Source: an uncultured Lachnospiraceae bacterium (GTDB lineage: Bacteria; Bacillota; Clostridia; Lachnospirales; Lachnospiraceae). From it: DNA of 64,000 nucleotides. The notes under the pieces are model-generated. The model had not been told where the DNA came from and did no database searches. It worked only from the letters and a program-made list of their open reading frames with translations. A program made the translations under genes and the position numbers. Positions within the stretch are counted from its first letter, which is position 1. Every line of letters starts with the position of its first letter. This document shows positions 51,872-60,459 of this stretch, in pieces. The stretch is from the NCBI GenBank assembly GCA_900316075.1, contig ONBT01000007.1, positions 1-64,000 of the forward strand. The letters are read 5' to 3'.

Positions 51872-52783
51872 ATGCATATCACTTATGAACCGCCTGCGCT
51901 GAGCATGGATTTGCACCGGCTGGAGACCATTGCCGGAATGACAAAGGAATTTCCTTATATCATGGACCGGACGGATGTGACGGATTTTCCGATTCCCTGG
52001 CACTGGCACGAGGAGCTGGAGTTCATTCAGGTGGACGAGGGGACGGAGGAAATCAGCACGAACCGGGGGAAATATCAGGCAAAGGCCGGAGAGTGCTATT
52101 TCGTCAATACGAATGTAATGACTATGAAGCAGCAGGCCCAGAAGAAGGGGCGGACGCTGGAGACTGGTCATGTCTTTCATCCGATTCTCCTGTATGGCCA
52201 CTTCGGCAGCCTGATGGAGCAGCGATTCTTAAGACCGGTCCTGCAGGACACTTCCCTGGAGGTCGTGGTGCTGCGGCCGGACACGGAGGCGGGGAAACGC
52301 TTCATTAAGGCTGTTCATCAGCTCACGAAGCTGCAGGACGAGCTGGAGTACGATGATGTGCGGCGGATTTTCCGGACCCGGAACCTTCTTTCCGAAGGCT
52401 GGCTGGCCCTCTGGGACGAGGTGCAGACAAATCCTGCCGTTCACAGTAGAAGCGCTTCGGGCGGCCAGGAGCGGATTCGGACCATGATGCAGTATATTAA
52501 TATGCATTTTCCTGAGAAGATCAGCCTGCAGGACATTGCGGACAGCGCTTTCATCAGCACCCGGGACTGCATCCGGGTCTTCAACCAGAACCTGAACCGG
52601 ACACCGGTCGAATACCTGACCCAGGTCCGCATAGAAAACGCCCGCCAGATGCTGGTCCATTCGGACAAGAGCGTCACGGAAATCGCTTCCGCCTGCGGCT
52701 TCTTCGACAGTTCCTATTTCACGAAGGTCTTCCGGGAAACCAGCGGCCTGACCCCGACGGCCTTCCGAAAGGTATATCGATGA
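51872..52783 (+). CDS. AraC-family transcriptional regulator with cupin sensor
   Basis: A 303-residue regulator. Cupin part: FPIPWHWHEELEFIQVDEG, then QAKAGECYFVNTNVM. DNA-binding part: ISLQDIADSAFISTRDCIRV, SVTEIASACGFFDSSYFTKVFRETSGLTPTAFR. The SGNH hydrolase follows after 20 bases, so they probably form a unit. Confidence 0.88.
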   Translation: MHITYEPPALSMDLHRLETIAGMTKEFPYIMDRTDVTDFPIPWHWHEELEFIQVDEGTEEISTNRGKYQAKAGECYFVNTNVMTMKQQAQKKGRTLETGHVFHPILLYGHFGSLMEQRFLRPVLQDTSLEVVVLRPDTEAGKRFIKAVHQLTKLQDELEYDDVRRIFRTRNLLSEGWLALWDEVQTNPAVHSRSASGGQERIRTMMQYINMHFPEKISLQDIADSAFISTRDCIRVFNQNLNRTPVEYLTQVRIENARQMLVHSDKSVTEIASACGFFDSSYFTKVFRETSGLTPTAFRKVYR

Positions 52784-52803
52784 ACCACAGAAAGGTGAAC
52801 GAA

Positions 52804-53517
52804 ATGTACAACGGAAATATTCTGTATGGGAAAAAGTGGACGGTCTGCGGGGATTCCTTCAGCCACGGGGATTTCACGGGGCTTCCGGAGGAGGAGTGGT
52901 ATCTGACGGAGGGCCGCTATAAGGGACAGATGCGGGTCTATCCCTATTTCATCGGAAACCGAAATGATATGGAGATTGTGAACCTGGCCATCAACGGCGA
53001 GACCCTGGCCCGTCTGGACCGGACGAGGACGGAATACAAGCGCCGGGCCGAACGGGCGGCCTTTGCGGACGGGGATTATGAAAAAATTCCTGAGGACAGC
53101 GACTACATTACTTTCTATTTCGGAATCAATGACTGGCATCAGGATGTCCCGGTCGGTACGCCCGGGATCAGGGATCCGTACACATTTTACGGGGCCTGGA
53201 ACACGATTCTTCCGAAGGTCATTGAAAAGTGTCCGTTCGCCCACATCGGAATCATCATTACAAACGGTTCATCGCCGGAGTATACGGAAGCGGAGCGGGT
53301 CATCGCGGAAAAGTACGGGATTCCCTGCCTGGACCTCGAGCGGGATGTGCGGGTTCCGCTGACCTTGCGAGCCGGAGGCGAGCGGGAAGGACTGTGCGAT
53401 TTTGCGAAAGAGGCCCGGCGGAAGGCTTTTGCCGTCTCGGATACAAACGGACACCCGAATCCCAGGGCGCACGAATACGAGAGCACCTTTATTGAAAACT
53501 TTCTGCGGAGTCTGTGA
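52804..53517 (+). CDS. SGNH/GDSL-family hydrolase
   Basis: A 237-residue esterase-like protein. TVCGDSFSHG holds block I with the nucleophile Ser, NLAINGETL block II (Gly), YFGINDWH block III (Asn), and DTNGHPNPRAHEY the Asp/His block. Members deacylate sugars or polysaccharides. No signal peptide. The start at 52804 has GAAAGGTGAAC; ATG 52780 overlaps the AraC stop but has no site. Confidence 0.85.
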   Translation: MYNGNILYGKKWTVCGDSFSHGDFTGLPEEEWYLTEGRYKGQMRVYPYFIGNRNDMEIVNLAINGETLARLDRTRTEYKRRAERAAFADGDYEKIPEDSDYITFYFGINDWHQDVPVGTPGIRDPYTFYGAWNTILPKVIEKCPFAHIGIIITNGSSPEYTEAERVIAEKYGIPCLDLERDVRVPLTLRAGGEREGLCDFAKEARRKAFAVSDTNGHPNPRAHEYESTFIENFLRSL

Positions 53518-53564
53518 AAGACAAAAAAGGCTGGGACGAAGCCGAGTCGGCCCATGCCGAAAAT

Positions 53565-53584
53565 GATAATGTTTTTACATTATC
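53565..53584. other. AT-rich perfect hairpin
   Basis: GATAATGT-TTTT-ACATTATC, an 8-bp perfect inverted repeat with a four-T loop between the SGNH and TRIC genes. It contains a TTTACATTA copy and has no GC-rich stem or T tail, so it is not a usual terminator. Confidence 0.7.
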
Positions 53585-53639
53585 CTCCTATGAGCGTCTT
53601 TTTCTGTCAAGGGAAGGCTTGATTTGGTAAAATACCGCT

Positions 53640-54287
53640 ATGACTATTGAAACCTTCATCTTTATAATGGACTGCATCGGGGCGGTGGCCTTTGCCATTT
53701 CCGGGGCGGTGCTGGCCATACGGAAAAATATGGACATCTTCGGGGTCTGCATTCTGGCGGTCGTGACGGCCACCGGTGGCGGAATCCTTCGGGACATCCT
53801 GATCGGCCACCTGCCGCCGGTCATGTTCACGGACCCCACCTATGTGATTGTGGCCCTTGTGGCAGCGGTCGGCGCCTTCATTTTCTTTAAGCTTCAGAAA
53901 AGACACAATCTTGTGATCCCTGTACGGGCGGTGGAAGTCTACACGGGGGTATTATTCTGGTTCGACACCGTAGGCCTGGCAGCCTTCACTGTGGACGGCG
54001 TGTATGCCGGCTTTTCGGGTCCCGTGGACAATCTCCTTCTGGACATCTTCGTCGGTGTGATCACCGGCGTGGGCGGGGGCCTGCTCAGGGATATCTTTGC
54101 CGATGAAATGCCGGCAATCTTTGTGAAGCACGTCTATGCCGTGGCCTCAATTGCGGGGGCCGTTGCTACCGGCTTCCTTCTGCGCTACGGCTCCGACGCC
54201 CATCTTGCCCTTTTAATCGGCTTCGGCGTCACGGTCCTGATCCGCTGGCTGGCGGCTCACTTCCGCTGGAACCTGCCGAGGGTATAG
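53640..54287 (+). CDS. TRIC-family membrane channel (UPF0126)
   Basis: A 215-residue membrane protein with seven hydrophobic segments and two copies of the family signature: AVVTATGGGILRDILIG and GVITGVGGGLLRDIFAD. Bacterial TRIC proteins are trimeric potassium/cation channels. No ribosome binding site is visible; TAAAAT at 53627-53632 sits about seven bases before the ATG, suggesting a leaderless message. Confidence 0.9.
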   Translation: MTIETFIFIMDCIGAVAFAISGAVLAIRKNMDIFGVCILAVVTATGGGILRDILIGHLPPVMFTDPTYVIVALVAAVGAFIFFKLQKRHNLVIPVRAVEVYTGVLFWFDTVGLAAFTVDGVYAGFSGPVDNLLLDIFVGVITGVGGGLLRDIFADEMPAIFVKHVYAVASIAGAVATGFLLRYGSDAHLALLIGFGVTVLIRWLAAHFRWNLPRV

Positions 54288-54417
54288 AGGGGGTCAGGAA
54301 CCACTGCTTTGACAGCCCTCCCGCCCAGTCCTGGCGGGCCTTTGAGGGGGTCTGACCCCCTATCAGCCAGTGCCGGCGCGGCATACAGAGGTTATCAACA
54401 GTGGTACCTGTCCCCTT
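54288..54417. repeat. Family A repeat 19, one full unit of about 130 bp
   Basis: GGGGTCAGGAACC at the left, GGGGTCTGACCCCC in the middle and GTTATCAACAGTGGTACCTG followed by TCCCC at the right. Confidence 0.85.
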
Positions 54418-54442
54418 TTATTGTGAAATTGTATTTGATTGT

Positions 54443-55996
54443 ATGGATTTAACAGGTAAACACAGCGGTACGCGTACCTACATTGCCATCGACCTCAAGA
54501 GTTTCTATGCTTCGGTAGAGTGCATGCAGCGGGAGATGGACCCGCTGACGACCAACCTTGTAGTCGCGGACACGAGCCGGACAGAGAAGACCATCTGCCT
54601 GGCGGTTTCGCCTGCCCTGAAGAGCTTCGGCCTGCCCGGCCGCTGTCGCCTGTTCGAGGTCAATGAAAAAGTCCGGGAGGTAAATGACGAGCGGCGGCGG
54701 AAGAATGGAGGCCCTTTGTCCGGGAAGTCAGTTAGTTCCGTCGAACTTTCCGCGAATCCGGCCCTTGCTCTTGACTATATTGCTGCGACGCCGCAGATGG
54801 CGAAGTACATGGAGATCAGCACGAAGATTTATGGCATCTATCTCCGCTATATCGCTCCCGAGGACATCCACGTCTATTCCGTCGACGAGGTTTTCATGGA
54901 CGTGACCGGCTACCTCAATACCTATAAGCTCACGGGCCGGGAGCTTGCGATGAAAATGATCCGCGAAGTCCTCTCGGAAACCGGTATCACGGCGACGGCT
55001 GGCATCGGGACCAATCTTTACCTTGCAAAGATTGCCATGGACATCGTGGCCAAGCACATCCCTGCGGACAAAGACGGGGTGCGGATTGCGGAACTCGACG
55101 AAGAGACATATAAACGCGAGCTCTGGGACCACCGGCCAATTACGGATTTCTGGCGGGTCGGCCGGGGCTATGCCAAAAAACTTGCGGCCGTCGGCATTGA
55201 AACAATGGGGGACATCGCCCGCTGCTCCCTGGGAAGGCCCAACGATTATTATAATGAAGATCTTCTGTTCAAACTGTTCGGAGTCAACGCGGAGCTCCTG
55301 ATTGACCACGCCTGGGGCGTCGAGCCCTGCACAATCGCGGACATCAAGGCTTATAAGCCCGAGGTCAACAGCCTGGGAAGCGGCCAGGTCCTGATGGCGC
55401 CATATTCCTTCGAAAAGGGCCGGGTCATCGTGCGGGAAATGGCGGAGGCCCTGTCGCTCACGCTCGTGGACAAGGGGCTCGTGACGGACCAGCTGGTCCT
55501 CGACATCGGCTACGACCGGACAAATCTGGAAAACGAAAAAATCCGCGCGGCGTATAAGGGCCCGGTGACCGCGGACCACTACGGGCGGGCCGTGCCAAAG
55601 CCGGCCCACGGCAGCCTGAATCTGTTGAACTTCACCAGCTCGATGGAGGCGCTCGGAAACGCGGCAGTCTCGATTTATGATACTAATGTAAACCCCCTCC
55701 TTTTCATCCGCCGGGTCAATGTGACGGCCGCCCACGTGATTCCGGAAACGGAAGCCGAAAAGCGGGAAAGCGCCGTCGCAGAAAACGAGCAGCTCAATCT
55801 CTTCACGGACTACGCCGCCCGGGAAGCCGAAGAGGCCGCCGAAAAAGAGAAGCGGGAAAAAGAACGCCGCCTGCAGGAAGGCATGCTCTCGATCCGCAAG
55901 AAATACGGCAACAACGCCGTCCTTCGCGGCATCAATTTCGAAGAAGGAGCCACCGGCCGTGACCGCAATGGGCAGATTGGAGGGCATAAGGCATGA
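54443..55996 (+). CDS. umuC: UmuC-like Y-family DNA polymerase
   Basis: A 517-residue translesion polymerase of the Gram-positive UmuC/UvrX type. YIAIDLKSFYASVECMQREM carries the first Asp; VYSVDEVFMDVTGYL the Asp-Glu pair; GIGTNLYLAKIAMDIVAKH and IAELDEETYKRELWDHRPIT are characteristic of this group. The C-terminal 60 residues are a charged helix. It overlaps yolD by four bases (ATGA). The ATG sits inside a copy of the AAATTGTAT element and has no ribosome binding site. TAATGTAAA lies at 55684. Confidence 0.88.
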   Translation: MDLTGKHSGTRTYIAIDLKSFYASVECMQREMDPLTTNLVVADTSRTEKTICLAVSPALKSFGLPGRCRLFEVNEKVREVNDERRRKNGGPLSGKSVSSVELSANPALALDYIAATPQMAKYMEISTKIYGIYLRYIAPEDIHVYSVDEVFMDVTGYLNTYKLTGRELAMKMIREVLSETGITATAGIGTNLYLAKIAMDIVAKHIPADKDGVRIAELDEETYKRELWDHRPITDFWRVGRGYAKKLAAVGIETMGDIARCSLGRPNDYYNEDLLFKLFGVNAELLIDHAWGVEPCTIADIKAYKPEVNSLGSGQVLMAPYSFEKGRVIVREMAEALSLTLVDKGLVTDQLVLDIGYDRTNLENEKIRAAYKGPVTADHYGRAVPKPAHGSLNLLNFTSSMEALGNAAVSIYDTNVNPLLFIRRVNVTAAHVIPETEAEKRESAVAENEQLNLFTDYAAREAEEAAEKEKREKERRLQEGMLSIRKKYGNNAVLRGINFEEGATGRDRNGQIGGHKA

Positions 55997-56169
55997 CGGG
56001 AAAATACGATGACATCATTGATAAGTCCCGGCCGGTTTCCCTGAAGCATCCGCCCATGCCGATGGAGAACCGGGCGGCCCAGTTCTCGCCCTTTGCAGCT
56101 CTGACCGGATATGACGACGCGCTGGAAGAAAAGCGGAAACAGATTGAAGCAGAAGAGGAAAAGAAGTAA
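55993..56169 (+). CDS. YolD-like protein
   Basis: A 58-residue protein, MTGKYDDIIDKSRPVSLKHP, then PMPMENRAAQFSPFAALTGY and a helical tail. This is the YolD-like family usually paired with UmuC-type polymerases in Firmicutes, suspected to regulate or assist them. Translationally coupled to umuC by the ATGA overlap. Confidence 0.85.
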   Translation: MTGKYDDIIDKSRPVSLKHPPMPMENRAAQFSPFAALTGYDDALEEKRKQIEAEEEKK

Positions 56170-56217
56170 ATGAACAAAGCTTGGAACAAGACAGGGAAGA
56201 GGAAAAGCAATAGATGA
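56170..56217 (+). CDS. Upstream mini-ORF duplicating the hydrolase N-terminus
   Basis: A 15-codon frame MNKAWNKTGKRKSNR starting at the base after the yolD stop. It resembles the first residues of the next gene (MNKARIKAGKK) because of an imperfect 44-base tandem duplication. Its TGA overlaps the hydrolase ATG (ATGA). Confidence 0.45.
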   Translation: MNKAWNKTGKRKSNR

Positions 56218-56945
56218 ATAAAGCTCGGATCAAGGCAGGGAAGAAAGTTCTTTGCATCCTGCTCATAATTATACTTGCAGGAGCAGCGGCATTTCTACTC
56301 TACTGCCTTCCATATTATCATGCAAAAAATGCGCCGGATTTTTCGGAAGATGAGAGGGTTTCAATTGAAGATAAGGGAAAATACATTTTCTATGACGGTC
56401 CCGGGACGGATACGGCGCTCATATTCTACCCCGGGGCGAAGGTGGACGAAAAGGCCTACGAGGCCCTGATGGTGGGAATTGCAGAAGAGGGGACGGATTG
56501 CTTTCTCGTGAAGATGCCCCTTCACCTGGCCTTTTTCGGGAAGAGCCGGGCAGATATTATTATGAAGTCCTATGACTACGACGCCTGGCTCATGGGCGGG
56601 CACTCTCTGGGCGGCAGCATGGCCGCGGAATATACGAAAAGCCATGGGGACGCTGTCGACGGGCTGGTCTTTCTGGCCTCGTTTTCGGCCTCGGACCTGA
56701 CGAGATATCAAAATCTTCGCTGCCTGTCCGTCTACGGGAGCCGGGACCTGGTCCTCAATCGCAGCAAATACGAGCAAAATAAAGCGAACCTGCCCGCCGG
56801 CTCCCTTTCCGAAGTCGTAATTGACGGCGGCAACCACGCGGGCTTCGCCTATTACGGGCCCCAGAAGGGAGACGGAGAGGCTGCTATCTCCAAGGAAGAG
56901 CAGATCAAGAAGACGGTCGATGCAGTAGCCGAATGGGGTCAGTAG
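56214..56945 (+). CDS. Membrane-anchored alpha/beta hydrolase
   Basis: A 243-residue protein with an N-terminal membrane anchor (VLCILLIIILAGAAAFLLYC) and an outside alpha/beta hydrolase domain. Nucleophile Ser in MGGHSLGGSMAA, acidic residue in YGSRDLV, His in VIDGGNHAGFAYYG. This size and layout matches putative dienelactone-hydrolase-like or lipase-like proteins of Firmicutes. The end AEWGQ lies at the edge of repeat 20, where GAATGGGGTCAG is duplicated. Confidence 0.82.
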   Translation: MNKARIKAGKKVLCILLIIILAGAAAFLLYCLPYYHAKNAPDFSEDERVSIEDKGKYIFYDGPGTDTALIFYPGAKVDEKAYEALMVGIAEEGTDCFLVKMPLHLAFFGKSRADIIMKSYDYDAWLMGGHSLGGSMAAEYTKSHGDAVDGLVFLASFSASDLTRYQNLRCLSVYGSRDLVLNRSKYEQNKANLPAGSLSEVVIDGGNHAGFAYYGPQKGDGEAAISKEEQIKKTVDAVAEWGQ

Positions 56946-57135
56946 CCGAATGGGGTCAGGAACCACTATCGTGACAGCCCTCCCGTCCAGTATTTGCGGG
57001 GGAAAGAGGGTACCTGTCCCCCTTAGAGCCAGCACTGGCGCGGCTGACGGGAGTTATCAACAGTGGTACCTGACCCTCTGGAGATTATCGCTGGGAACCC
57101 GCAGAATTACAGACTTTGGGGGTTCCTGTCCCCCT
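56935..57135. repeat. Family A repeat cluster 20
   Basis: Begins with the duplicated GCCGAATGGGGTCAG, followed by GGAACC, GGTACCTGTCCCCC, GAGTTATCAACAGTGGTACC, TGACCC and GGTTCCTGTCCCCC; it abuts the ecfT stop. Confidence 0.85.
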
Positions 57136-57962
57136 TAATTGAAGGGGTTATAGAAGCGGCCGCCGTTTCGGATGTTCATCAGGATGGTGAAAAGGACAAG
57201 GGCGGCACTTATTATGATTACGATGTAATCACCGGCTTTGAGGGGGCGCTTCATGTACCAGGAGCGCTTCTTTTTTTTGCCGAAACCTCGCAGCTCCATT
57301 GCGTTGGAAACAACATCGATCCGGTCCATGGTGGAGAAAAGCAGGGGAAAAATAATAGAAGCAGTCCGCTTAATCCGATCCGGGAGGGAAGCTTTCTTCG
57401 ACATTTCAATGCCGCGAGCCTGCTGTGCGTTCTTGATTCGCTGGTAGTCCCCCTGCACATCCGGGATGTAGCGGAGGGCGATGGAAACCGAGTATGCCAC
57501 GGTGTAGGGGATGCCGACCCCGTTCATGGAAGCGGCCAGCTCGGAAGGATTCGTCGTCACAAGAAAAATGAAGATGGACGGGATAACCGTAAAGTATTTG
57601 ATGCAGACATTGAACTCGTAGAAGAGCTGTTCCGCCGTCAGGTCGTAATGGTTTCCTGTATGGGTCAGCAGGGTGCGGGTTCCGTATATTTTCGTCCCCT
57701 GGTCCGGAGCAAAAAGGTAGATGCAGAGCAGGTTCAGGATCATGAAAAACATCACGGCCTTGAACACGGTTTTCACCTGATTCCACCGGGTCTTCGAAAG
57801 GGCGAAGATAACGCCTCCGGCAATCACCATGGCCAGGAGAATCCGCGTATCGTAGGTAATGGCGCTGGCGGTACACCAGAGGATGAAAAAGACAAGTTTT
57901 GAGAAGCCGGAAAGGCGGTGGATGAAGGTGTCTTTGGCTTCGTAGGAGATCATGCGGGTCAT
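57135..57962 (-). CDS. ecfT: Energy-coupling factor transporter transmembrane protein EcfT
   Basis: A 275-residue membrane protein with five to six hydrophobic segments. The CbiQ/EcfT signature lies near QQARGIEMS, and a second Ala-x-Glu-like coupling motif (AMELRGFG) lies near residue 225; both bind the ATPases. Its ATG follows the ATPase stop after one base, so translation is coupled. The product is the T component of an ECF vitamin or cofactor importer. Confidence 0.88.
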   Translation of the reverse strand: MTRMISYEAKDTFIHRLSGFSKLVFFILWCTASAITYDTRILLAMVIAGGVIFALSKTRWNQVKTVFKAVMFFMILNLLCIYLFAPDQGTKIYGTRTLLTHTGNHYDLTAEQLFYEFNVCIKYFTVIPSIFIFLVTTNPSELAASMNGVGIPYTVAYSVSIALRYIPDVQGDYQRIKNAQQARGIEMSKKASLPDRIKRTASIIFPLLFSTMDRIDVVSNAMELRGFGKKKKRSWYMKRPLKAGDYIVIIISAALVLFTILMNIRNGGRFYNPFN

Positions 57963-57963
57963 A

Positions 57964-59688
57964 TTATTCTATTCCTTTTTCCTTCTGACGCAGTGTCCGT
58001 TCATATTCGATGAAGCGGTCGGTGAACTCCTCAGTGTCGTCAATATCGCATTTTTTGGCAAGGTCATAGAGAGAGGTCTTTTTGAGGAAGGCCTTTTCAG
58101 CGACGTTTTCGTCTGTCAGCACAGCTGCCGGAGCGGTGTCGGCCATCAGGACGCCATCGCAGAGTACCAGGGCCCGGTCGGTGTATTCGAGCATCAGATG
58201 CATGTCGTGGGTGATCATCAGAATTGTGAGGCCGAGGGTCCGGTTCAGCTCTTTCAAAAACTCCATGATTTCCGTGTAATGGCGGAAGTCCTGGCCGGCG
58301 GTCGGCTCGTCGAGGATCAGAATTTCCGGCTCCATGACAAGAATGGAGGCGATGCTGACCCTCTTTTTCTGCCCAAAGGAGAGGGCACCGACCGGCCAGT
58401 TGCGATAGGGGTAGAGGCCGCAGATTTTCAGCGTTTTTTTCACGCGGGTCCGGACTTCCTCCTCAGGAACGCCCCGCACGGTCAGGCCCAGGCCAACCTC
58501 CTCCATGAGCATGGGTTTACTGATCATCTGGTTGGGGCTCTGCATGACGAAGCCGATGCTTTCTCCCCGTTCCCGGACCGAGAACGGGGAGATGTCTTTT
58601 CCATTTAATAATATAGTGCCCCTGGTCGGAGTATAGAAACCGCAGATCAGGCTGGCCAGGGTGGACTTGCCGGCCCCGTTTTTGCCAACAATGCTCACCA
58701 TTTCGCCTTTTTCTATGGAGAAGGAGACGTCTGTCAAAACATCCCGGGAGCCGTCGTAGGAAAAGGAGAGGTCATTTACGGTCAGGACGGTATCTGTCCG
58801 GGGCTTCTTCTGCTTTGGAGGAACCGCGGAAAACCAGCGCTGTACAGCACTTTTGTATGGCTCAATGTTCATGGAGGCAATGTGCTGGGGCCTGTCTTCC
58901 GGAGAAATCGTGCAGCCGGCGTGACGGATGGCGGAAATATAAAGGGGCTCGCGGATGCCCTGTTCTTCGAGCACATTGCTGCAGAGAAGCTGGTCGGGGG
59001 CCTCGTCCGCTACTATTTTTCCGTCCCCCACGACGACAATCCGGTCCACATCCCGCCAGAGGACATCCTCGAGCCGGTGCTCGATGATGACAACTGTGAC
59101 ATTATTCTGATGCAAGATCTCATCAATCAGCTCAATGGTCCGTTTGCCCGTAGCCGGGTCCAGATTGGCGAGGGGCTCATCGAAAAGGAGGATGTCCACG
59201 TTATCGACCATGACCCCGCCCAGGGAAACCCGCTGCTTCTGCCCGCCCGAAAGCTCCATGGGAGAGGATTTCAGCAGATTTTCCACATGGACGAGCTCTG
59301 CGGCCCGGTCAACCTTTTCGAAGATTTCTTTCTGGGGCAGGGCTTCATTTTCAAGCGCAAAGGCCAGGTCTTCAGCTACGGTCAGGCCGATGAACTGGCC
59401 GTCCGTATCCTGCAGAACCGTCCCTACCTTTTTTGCCATTCCGAAGACACCGGCCTCTGCAGGGTTCAGGCCGGCTACAGTCAGGGTTCCCGTGATGTCT
59501 CCGGTAAACGAGCCGGGAATCAGGCCGTTGATGCAGTGGGCCAGGGTGCTCTTGCCGGAGCCGGAAGGACCGGCGATCAGAATCTTTTCGCCAGGATATA
59601 TTTTCAGATTGATATCTGTAACCGTAGGTTCTTCCTGGGCCCTGTATTTGAATGAAAAATTTTTGAATTCGATGATCGGTTCTGCCAT
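57964..59688 (-). CDS. ECF transporter ATPase, two nucleotide-binding domains in one chain
   Basis: A 574-residue fusion of two ABC ATPase domains (as in YkoD). Domain 1: IAGPSGSGKSTLAHCI (Walker A), SPMELSGGQKQRVSLGG (signature), ILLFDEPLANLDP. Domain 2: IVGKNGAGKSTLASLI, GALSFGQKKRVSIAS (signature with F for S-G), ILILDEPTAGQDFRHY. The second signature, SFGQ, departs from LSGGQ. GGAGAAAAG precedes the start at 59688. It powers the transporter with EcfT and the S component. Confidence 0.9.
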   Translation of the reverse strand: MAEPIIEFKNFSFKYRAQEEPTVTDINLKIYPGEKILIAGPSGSGKSTLAHCINGLIPGSFTGDITGTLTVAGLNPAEAGVFGMAKKVGTVLQDTDGQFIGLTVAEDLAFALENEALPQKEIFEKVDRAAELVHVENLLKSSPMELSGGQKQRVSLGGVMVDNVDILLFDEPLANLDPATGKRTIELIDEILHQNNVTVVIIEHRLEDVLWRDVDRIVVVGDGKIVADEAPDQLLCSNVLEEQGIREPLYISAIRHAGCTISPEDRPQHIASMNIEPYKSAVQRWFSAVPPKQKKPRTDTVLTVNDLSFSYDGSRDVLTDVSFSIEKGEMVSIVGKNGAGKSTLASLICGFYTPTRGTILLNGKDISPFSVRERGESIGFVMQSPNQMISKPMLMEEVGLGLTVRGVPEEEVRTRVKKTLKICGLYPYRNWPVGALSFGQKKRVSIASILVMEPEILILDEPTAGQDFRHYTEIMEFLKELNRTLGLTILMITHDMHLMLEYTDRALVLCDGVLMADTAPAAVLTDENVAEKAFLKKTSLYDLAKKCDIDDTEEFTDRFIEYERTLRQKEKGIE

Positions 59689-59755
59689 GCTTTTCTCCGT
59701 ATTGCGGCTCGGCTGAGGCATTGTCTGCGCGCTTTGTGACAGCCGAAGAGTTATA

Positions 59756-59786
59756 GAAAAACCCGGATGCCATTATAGCATCCGGG
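59756..59786 (-). terminator. Terminator between the S-component and ATPase genes
   Basis: On the minus strand, CCCGGATGC...GCATCCGGG followed by TTTTT. It could lower expression of the ATPase and EcfT relative to the S component. Confidence 0.8.
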
Positions 59787-59817
59787 CAGATTTCATAACA
59801 GGGCAATAATGCCGGAA

Positions 59818-60372
59818 TCAGTCCTCTTTCTTGAGCCCTGAGGACTTCCCGGCGATCTTTGAGTAGGCGGCCAGAAGAATGCTGCCGAGAATGCCGATAA
59901 TAACGATGTTTCCAAGGAAGGCGAAAGCGCCCTGGCCGAAAACCTTGGTGGCGGGCTCAGCATATACGACAATGTCCAGCACAGGAGCCAGAACAATCCA
60001 GGCGATCGCATTGGCTAAAATCTGAATCAGATTGAAGAGAGCGACATTTTTCCCGTCGAAACCGCCCTCACGGACGGCAAACTTCTTTGCGAACAGGCCG
60101 ATGCCGATACCCACAATAGCTTCGGGGAATACCCAGCTCCACCAAACGCTGCCATAGAAGAGGGCGTCGCCGAGGGCATGACCCAGGACTCCAATCACGG
60201 CCCCTACAATCGGGCCGAACACAGCCGAAAGGAAGGCAAGAACAGCCATCCGGGGAGCCAGATATGTATTGGGAACGATAACCAGAGGAATCTGGGCCTG
60301 GGTAAGCACTACAAAAAGTGCCGTTCCGATGCCGATTGCTACAACTTCCCGGATACCGAATTTCTTCTTCAT
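59818..60372 (-). CDS. ECF transporter S component, UPF0397 family
   Basis: A 184-residue membrane protein with five to six hydrophobic segments. KKFGIREVVAIGIGTALFVV, NTYLAPRMAVLAFLSAVFGP and GALGHALGDALFYGSVWWSW-like blocks (here VLGHALGDALFYG) are typical of UPF0397 substrate-binding subunits. Homologues are often annotated as riboflavin type, but the substrate is not established here. First gene of the unit, with its own promoter. Confidence 0.85.
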   Translation of the reverse strand: MKKKFGIREVVAIGIGTALFVVLTQAQIPLVIVPNTYLAPRMAVLAFLSAVFGPIVGAVIGVLGHALGDALFYGSVWWSWVFPEAIVGIGIGLFAKKFAVREGGFDGKNVALFNLIQILANAIAWIVLAPVLDIVVYAEPATKVFGQGAFAFLGNIVIIGILGSILLAAYSKIAGKSSGLKKED

Positions 60373-60459
60373 TTCATTCTCCTTCCTGCCTGCAAGGCCC
60401 CGTTCAGGATGAATCGGGGTGGCATGCTTTGTGAAATTTTATAAAAGATTTATAAACGA

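Noticed and set aside
60373..60453. Riboswitch in the ECF operon leader
   Set aside because: The 80-base leader has only a short GC stem; no FMN, TPP, cobalamin, folate or preQ1 consensus could be matched by eye.
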